From Microbacterium horticulturae (lineage in GTDB: Bacteria; Actinomycetota; Actinomycetes; Actinomycetales; Microbacteriaceae): a DNA stretch of 64,000 nucleotides. The notes beneath the pieces were generated by a model. The model ran no database searches. It had not been told where the DNA came from and was given only the letters and a program-made list of their open reading frames with translations. How positions within the stretch are numbered: the stretch's first letter is position 1; every line of letters starts with the position of its first letter. The stretch lies in NCBI RefSeq assembly GCF_029094505.1, contig NZ_CP119108.1, positions 1,550,001 through 1,614,000 of the forward strand, given 5' to 3'. The position numbers and the translations under genes were made by a program. Positions 60,057 to 64,000 of this stretch are shown in pieces.

Positions 60057-60351
60057 ACGCTCGCAGTGCATTGATCCGCTTCGATGATGCCTTGATGGGG
60101 CGGGCGAGGAACGCGCGTACGTCTTGGCGGGTGGCGGTGAGAGGGTCGACGCGGCGGGGCCAGTTGCGGAGGATGGATCGGCGTTGCGGATGGTGTTTTC
60201 TGCGAGGCCTTTGGCGCGCTGGTAGGTGTCGAACGCGTCGGTGAGTTCAGCTGTCATGAGAGCAGGTTCACACTTTATGAGATCGCTCTCGTTTGCGAAT
60301 GCTGACGGTTTAACCCGCTCGGGTCTACCGCCGTCGACTCTTGTCAGACGA

Positions 60352-60588
60352 TTACCACGGGTTCCACTCTCCCTGATGGTGCAGGTTCGAGTGAGTCGGG
60401 CAGGCGGTGTTCGTGCACTCGACCGTGCATGCCCCGCCGCAGCCGAAACAGATCGTCAGGTCGCCGTCGAAGTCATACTCGAGGCCCCACCCGCCGCACG
60501 CCGGGCACCAGTCACGACCGTCGGGGAGCTCGGTCGGTGGGTCGCCGGGGATGAAGCTGTCCGGCCCGGTCTGGATGATGGTCGCCAT
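60352..60588 (-). CDS. Small Cys-rich (zinc-binding) protein
   Basis: This 78-residue protein has four Cys pairs or clusters (CPACGGWG, CFGCGG, CTVECTNTAC) and ends in HSNLHHQGEWNPW, probably binding zinc. GAGGAAG precedes the ATG at ten bases. It lies between integrase and attR, a place often taken by excision or regulatory proteins, but no such domain is seen. Confidence 0.6.
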   Translation of the reverse strand: MATIIQTGPDSFIPGDPPTELPDGRDWCPACGGWGLEYDFDGDLTICFGCGGACTVECTNTACPTHSNLHHQGEWNPW

Positions 60589-60677
60589 GATCAGATCGCT
60601 TCCTCGGTAGACTCGACCCGAGCCATACGGCTCCGGGCCTCAGAGATGGATGTGACGGGCGCCAAGCTCCCGTATTC

Positions 60678-60699
60678 CACCGTGGATGTCGTCGGTTCG
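60678..60699 (+). repeat. attR, 22-bp direct repeat
   Basis: This is an identical copy of attL. It is preceded by unrelated element sequence and followed by the true 3' end of tRNA-Val. Confidence 0.93.
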
Positions 60700-60715
60700 A
60701 TCCCGGCAGGGCCCA
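60700..60715 (+). pseudogene. tRNA-Val (TAC), 3' part, split by insertion
   Basis: ATCCCGGCAGGGCCCA completes the T-loop, T-stem (CCGGC), acceptor strand (AGGGCCC) and discriminator A that are missing from 52091-52147. The DNA upstream of attR has no 5' tRNA half. Its end lies one base before the GTG of the zinc-ribbon gene. Confidence 0.92.
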
Positions 60716-60716
60716 C

Positions 60717-61448
60717 GTGAACGCACAGCCCGCGCATCAGCGCCGTCTCCTCGACCTCGCCGACCTCGACGCGACCATCCGACGGGCCGACGACGCCCGA
60801 CGCAATCCCGCACAGGCGGGCCGGGTGCACGAACTCGTGGAGCGCCGCAAGGTGCTCACCCAGGAGCTCACCACGCGTCAGGGAGTGCGAGACGACCTGC
60901 GCACCGAGCTCAAGCGCATCGAGTCGGACGTCACGGTCGTGGATGCGCGGCGTGAACGAGACCTGGAGCGCCTGAATGCGGCATCCAATCCCAAAGACGC
61001 GCAGGGACTCGAAAGCGAGCTGGCCTCGCTGGCGCGGCGGAAGAGCGACCTCGAAGACGGGGAGCTCGAGGTCATGCAGAAGCTCGAAGAGGCCGAGGCC
61101 GCTGTCGCCGAGGTCGCCGCGCAGATCGCCGAGATCAACGACGAGGGCGGCCGCTTGAGCGCCGCGGGCAAGGCGGAGGTCGCCGACGCGACCGCAAAGC
61201 TCGATGCGGCGAACCGCGACCGCGCGGCTGTCGCGGCTGAGCTCCCGGCCGAGCTGGTGACGTTCTACGACACGGTCGCCGCCCGCAGCGCCGGGGCGGC
61301 GCTGCTGCGCCGTCAGACGTGTGAGGGATGCCGCATGGTCCTCTCCGGCACCGACCTCAGCGGGATCCGTCAGGCGGCCGACGACGCCGTCCTCACCTGC
61401 CCGGAGTGCGGCTGCATCCTTGTGCGCACGGAGGAGTCCGGCCTGTGA
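60717..61448 (+). CDS. C4-type zinc ribbon coiled-coil protein
   Basis: This 243-residue protein has a long coiled coil (about 10-170, heptads rich in Leu, Glu and Arg) and a C-terminal zinc ribbon (CEGCRMVL and CPECGCILV). The family is conserved in actinobacteria, next to the PolA-like gene. The GTG start lies one base after the tRNA-Val 3' end, so its original transcription probably came through the tRNA gene now 8.5 kb away. Confidence 0.88.
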   Translation: MNAQPAHQRRLLDLADLDATIRRADDARRNPAQAGRVHELVERRKVLTQELTTRQGVRDDLRTELKRIESDVTVVDARRERDLERLNAASNPKDAQGLESELASLARRKSDLEDGELEVMQKLEEAEAAVAEVAAQIAEINDEGGRLSAAGKAEVADATAKLDAANRDRAAVAAELPAELVTFYDTVAARSAGAALLRRQTCEGCRMVLSGTDLSGIRQAADDAVLTCPECGCILVRTEESGL

Positions 61449-61467
61449 GACCGCACCGCGCACAGCG

Positions 61468-63186
61468 GTGGTGACCTCCGCCGGCGCGGTCGTGCTCGGC
61501 ACGTCCGGCGAGGGGCTCGGCTTCGCGCGTCTGGATGCCGAGAGCGTCGTCGTCAATCGCGGCGCCGTCGCGGAAGACGGGCTCGCGGCCTTCGTCGCCG
61601 GCACCGACGCGTCGCGCTGGATCTGGTCGGACACCGCCCACTGGTACCCGCGGCTGCTCGATGCCGGGGTACGGGTGGCGCGCTGTCGTGACCTGCGACT
61701 GTGTCATGCGATCCTGCGCAACAGCGCGCTCGTGGCTGAGCCCGATGCCGTGCGCGCGGCGACGGTCTGGGATGCCGCGTCGACGGCGGCGGAGACGGAT
61801 GCCGCGGCACCGCCCTTGTTCGACCTGTCGGGCGGGGCTGAGGCGGAGAGCGTGCCGCATGACGTCGATGCCGTGGTCGCCGAGTATCGGCGGCAGCGCG
61901 AGGCGGTCCGTTCGGCGGCGGAGCACGGGCGGCTCGAGCTGCTGTGCGCCGCCGAGTCGGCGGGGGCGCTCGTCGCCGCGGAGATGCGCGCGGCGGGACT
62001 GCCCTGGGACGTGGCGGAACACGAGCGCATTCTCACCGAGGAACTCGGTCAGCGCCCCGGCGGCGGCGGAGCTCCGAGGCGCATGGCCGAGCTGGCGGGC
62101 GAAGTGCGAATGCATCTGGGAGACGCGCAGGCGAGCCTCGACGCGCCGGCGAGGCTGCTGCGCAGCCTTCACCGCATCGGCGTGCCCGCGCAGTCGGTGT
62201 CGAAGTGGGAGCTGGTGAAGTACGACCACCCCGTCATCGTGCCGCTGCTGGAGTACCGGCGCCTCAGTCGCCTGCTCGCCGCGAACGGATGGGCCTGGCT
62301 CGACGAGTGGGTGCACGACGGCCGCTTCCGTCCGGTGTACGTTCCTGCCGGCGTCGTGACGGGGCGGTGGGCGTCGTCCGGAGGCGGCGCGCTCCAGATC
62401 CCGCGGATGCTGCGGCGTGCGGTCCGTGCCGACGACGGGTGGGCGTTCGTCGTGGCCGACGTCGCGCAGCTGGAGCCACGCGTGCTCGCCGGCATGGCGA
62501 ACGACCTCGCGCTCGCCCGCGCGGCACACGGGCGAGATCTCTACGCCGGAATCGTGGACAGCGGCGCGGTGGCCACTCGGGGCGAGGCGAAGGTGGCGAT
62601 GCTCGGTGCCATGTACGGCGCGACCACGGGGGAGAGCGGCCGTCTCGTGCCCCGGCTGCGTCGCGCCTATCCACGCGCCATGAAGCTCGTCGACGAAGCC
62701 GCGCGAACAGGGGAGCGCGGCGGCGTCGTCTCCACGTGGCTCGGGCGTTCTTCTCCGGAGCCATCGGAAGAATGGGTGGCCGTGCAACGGCATGCCGCGG
62801 GCGCGACCGGCACGGCCGCCGAACAAGCACGGGCACAGCGTTCGGCCCGCGATCATGGCAGGTTCACGCGCAATTTCGTCGTTCAGGGCACGGCGGCGGA
62901 GTGGGCGCTCGCCTGGCTGGGAGAGGTCCGATCACGCCTGGGGGCGCTCGATGCGGTTCCCGCGTCGCAGGCCGCGCTGCGGTCGGGCCCCGCGCTGGCG
63001 ATGCGGCCCCACCTCGCCTTCTTTCTCCATGACGAACTGATCGTGCACACCCCGCGATGTCATGCGGATGCCGCAGCCGAGATCGTGCGTGAGGCGGCAG
63101 CATCCGCCGGCCGTCTTCTGTTCGGCGGCTTTCCGATCGACTTTCCGCTGGATCTGAAGATCGCGGGCACCGCTGCGAAGCAGTGA
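61468..63186 (+). CDS. Bifunctional 3'-5' exonuclease/DNA polymerase (PolA type)
   Basis: This 572-residue family A polymerase has a degenerate exonuclease-like N-terminus, then VTGRWASSGGGALQIPRMLR, VADVAQLEPRVLAG (motif A, metal Asp), the O-helix region around AKVAMLGAMYGATTG, and FFLHDELIVHTP (motif C, HDE). It is a short actinobacterial polymerase distinct from the housekeeping PolA. Start was taken at GTG 61468; GTG 61471 is equally possible. Confidence 0.87.
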   Translation: MVTSAGAVVLGTSGEGLGFARLDAESVVVNRGAVAEDGLAAFVAGTDASRWIWSDTAHWYPRLLDAGVRVARCRDLRLCHAILRNSALVAEPDAVRAATVWDAASTAAETDAAAPPLFDLSGGAEAESVPHDVDAVVAEYRRQREAVRSAAEHGRLELLCAAESAGALVAAEMRAAGLPWDVAEHERILTEELGQRPGGGGAPRRMAELAGEVRMHLGDAQASLDAPARLLRSLHRIGVPAQSVSKWELVKYDHPVIVPLLEYRRLSRLLAANGWAWLDEWVHDGRFRPVYVPAGVVTGRWASSGGGALQIPRMLRRAVRADDGWAFVVADVAQLEPRVLAGMANDLALARAAHGRDLYAGIVDSGAVATRGEAKVAMLGAMYGATTGESGRLVPRLRRAYPRAMKLVDEAARTGERGGVVSTWLGRSSPEPSEEWVAVQRHAAGATGTAAEQARAQRSARDHGRFTRNFVVQGTAAEWALAWLGEVRSRLGALDAVPASQAALRSGPALAMRPHLAFFLHDELIVHTPRCHADAAAEIVREAAASAGRLLFGGFPIDFPLDLKIAGTAAKQ

Positions 63187-63194
63187 CGCGCCTC

Positions 63195-63866
63195 TCAGCT
63201 GTGACGGCGACGACGTGCCAGCAGCAGCCCCGCCCCGGCGAGGAGGACGATGCCGCCGCCGATGGCGATCGGGATGACCGGCACGCTCAAGCCGGTGACC
63301 GCGAGGATGCCCGCGTTGTCGGTCACCGATGCGGCGGCGGGCGGGTTGGCGCACGCCGATGTCTCCGGAGGGTAGCTCAGGGTGAGCTTCAACGACGGGT
63401 TGACCTCGATGATCGCGGTGACGTTGCCGCGCGTCCAGGCGAAGTTCCCACTCGTGGGCACGAGTTTGCCGTTATCGTCCGTTGTCCATCCCGGCCACAG
63501 CACCGGCACGCCGTTCACAATCTTCGCGCCCGGCCAGAGGACCTTTCCGGACAGCTCATCGTGTGCGTTCAGGGTGCCGAGCGGGATCGTCTGCGAGTGC
63601 GAACCGCTCTGCAGCGTCAATGTCGCGGTGTGACTCGTGGCGGTCTTGTCGGGATCCGACATCTTGAGGTTGTACGTGATCCACGGAGCACCGTTCTCAC
63701 ACGTGCCCACGGCCGACGAGCCGACGAGTGAGGCCGTGTCGGTGGTGACCGGTGTGTAGCCGTGGTCGTTTGTGACACCGTCGGTGTCGTCGGCGAACGC
63801 TGCCTGAGCGCCGCCCAGAGCGAGAAGCGCGGCCACCGCCATGGCCGCCATAGACTTGCGGAACAT
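63195..63866 (-). CDS. Sortase-anchored surface protein (LAxTG)
   Basis: This 223-residue exported protein has a signal peptide (KSMAAMAVAALLALGGAQAAFA, cut after about residue 26), a beta-rich ectodomain, and a C-terminal LAVTG motif followed by a hydrophobic helix and RRRRHS, a cell-wall sorting signal of the class-E sortase type. Start at ATG 63866 follows GGGGAGG. Function of the ectodomain is unknown. Confidence 0.85.
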   Translation of the reverse strand: MFRKSMAAMAVAALLALGGAQAAFADDTDGVTNDHGYTPVTTDTASLVGSSAVGTCENGAPWITYNLKMSDPDKTATSHTATLTLQSGSHSQTIPLGTLNAHDELSGKVLWPGAKIVNGVPVLWPGWTTDDNGKLVPTSGNFAWTRGNVTAIIEVNPSLKLTLSYPPETSACANPPAAASVTDNAGILAVTGLSVPVIPIAIGGGIVLLAGAGLLLARRRRHS

Positions 63867-63948
63867 CGCTGCCTCCCCAGTAGGCATCTTCGCGACCACC
63901 CCTGGTCGCGCGCACCCTCCCCAGTCGGGGTGCACGGTCATTCTAGCG
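63867..63948 (-). promoter_or_regulatory. Leader region of the LAxTG gene
   Basis: TAGAAT (63940-63945 on the minus strand) is a likely -10. The leader contains ACTGGGGAGG twice, the second being the Shine-Dalgarno, and between them a perfect 8-bp hairpin, CGCGACCA/TGGTCGCG (63891-63898 and 63903-63910). The rest of the window to 64000 shows nothing recognisable. Confidence 0.5.
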
Positions 63949-64000
63949 CAGATCGTTGCGCCTCGACGGAGTTCTTTCGCCGCGGCTTTCGGAGTGTCAC

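Larger units (their letters stand above)
58353..60257 (-). pseudogene. Tyrosine integrase, broken by frameshifts and an IS
   Basis: The start is MTAELTDAFDTYQRAKGLAE at 60257. The core-binding part continues as RSILRNWPRRVDPLTATRQD and ALRAFYE, then past the IS as FLIYDGYRDDDSTLKAAKV, PRPFAWEQIEAMLTTGAYTR, GYFQGFRVSQIAA, LHPVIRELAEVMPRGWW, DLTAHSLWHSYGT and VVQELMGHANLAATQIYTR. Four or more one-base shifts divide these. The HxxR box reads HSLWH, with Trp for the catalytic Arg; the other Arg, the GH and the Tyr remain. The gene is clearly inactive. It is presumably the element's own integrase, as it lies near attR. Confidence 0.85.
52148..60699. mobile_element. Decayed prophage-like element in tRNA-Val
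   Basis: This 8.55-kb element lies between 22-bp att repeats. It holds recT and other phage gene relics on the + strand, a tyrosine integrase pseudogene near attR, an IS1595-type insertion, its own tRNA-Val(TAC), and intact cargo genes (an Ltp-like protein, a HicA-like protein, an HTH protein, membrane proteins). There are no structural or terminase genes, so it is a remnant or a small satellite-type island. Parts, for example 53.8-54.4 kb and 56.4-57.3 kb, are visibly richer in A and T than the chromosome. Confidence 0.9.

Noticed and set aside
52148..60257. Treating the many frameshifts as sequencing errors
   Set aside because: Chromosomal genes of the same base composition in the window are free of shifts, and the integrase also carries a missense change in its HxxR box and an IS insertion, so decay is the better explanation. 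Resequencing would settle it.

Overview
The window is high-GC DNA from an actinobacterium. Gene order and style (fasR-fabD-fabH-acpP-fabF, hemW-hrcA-dnaJ-rsmE-HIT-phoH-ybeY-CNNM-era-leuA-recO-uppS, a lone C4 zinc-ribbon gene before a small DNA polymerase, an LAxTG-anchored surface protein) point to Microbacteriaceae, most likely Microbacterium or a close relative. That placement is inference from gene content; no 16S rRNA gene is present.

Layout. 1-9.6 kb: App1-type phosphatase (cut by the window edge), DedA, pabB, leuS, comEA-comEC, holA, rpsT. 9.8-18.4 kb: a GH1 glycosidase/MFS pair, an alpha/beta hydrolase, lepA, a membrane protein, a NarL-type two-component system and a DUF1990 gene. 18.4-31 kb: the conserved heat-shock, ribosome-maturation and cell-wall block, with a CIRCE operator before hrcA and a leucine leader peptide plus pseudoknot (LEU-element-like) before leuA. 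31-41 kb: a DsbA-like protein, glutathione peroxidase, dus-dgt-dnaG, an orphan ABC ATPase, tRNA-Asn, an IclR regulator, rnhA, def, a DMT transporter and tRNA-Met. 41-42.7 kb: a small element relic beside tRNA-Met, made of an integrase 5' fragment and a membrane-anchored HIRAN-like protein. 42.9-52 kb: nnrE, DUF3145, the fatty-acid initiation operon and aceE. 60.7-64 kb: C4 zinc-ribbon protein, a PolA-type polymerase and a sortase-anchored protein.

The most unusual region is 52,091-60,715. A chromosomal tRNA-Val(TAC) gene is cut in two by an 8.5-kb prophage-like element bounded by a 22-bp direct repeat that lies inside the tRNA (attL 52126-52147, attR 60678-60699). Neither junction restores the tRNA. 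The element carries its own complete tRNA-Val(TAC), with an encoded CCA tail that the chromosomal tRNAs here lack. Its tyrosine integrase is destroyed by several frameshifts, an Arg-to-Trp change in the HxxR box, and an IS1595-family insertion with 27-bp inverted repeats and an 8-bp target duplication. The element therefore appears locked in place. It also holds decayed phage recombination genes (a recT relic) and several intact cargo genes: an Ltp-like superinfection-exclusion protein, a HicA-like small protein with no ATG start, an HTH regulator, and two membrane-anchored proteins on the opposite strand to the phage genes.

A recurring regulatory style is visible. At least sixteen genes have a -10-like hexamer ending exactly six bases before an ATG or GTG start, the layout expected for leaderless mRNAs. 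Three convergent gene pairs share one CTAG as both stop codons.
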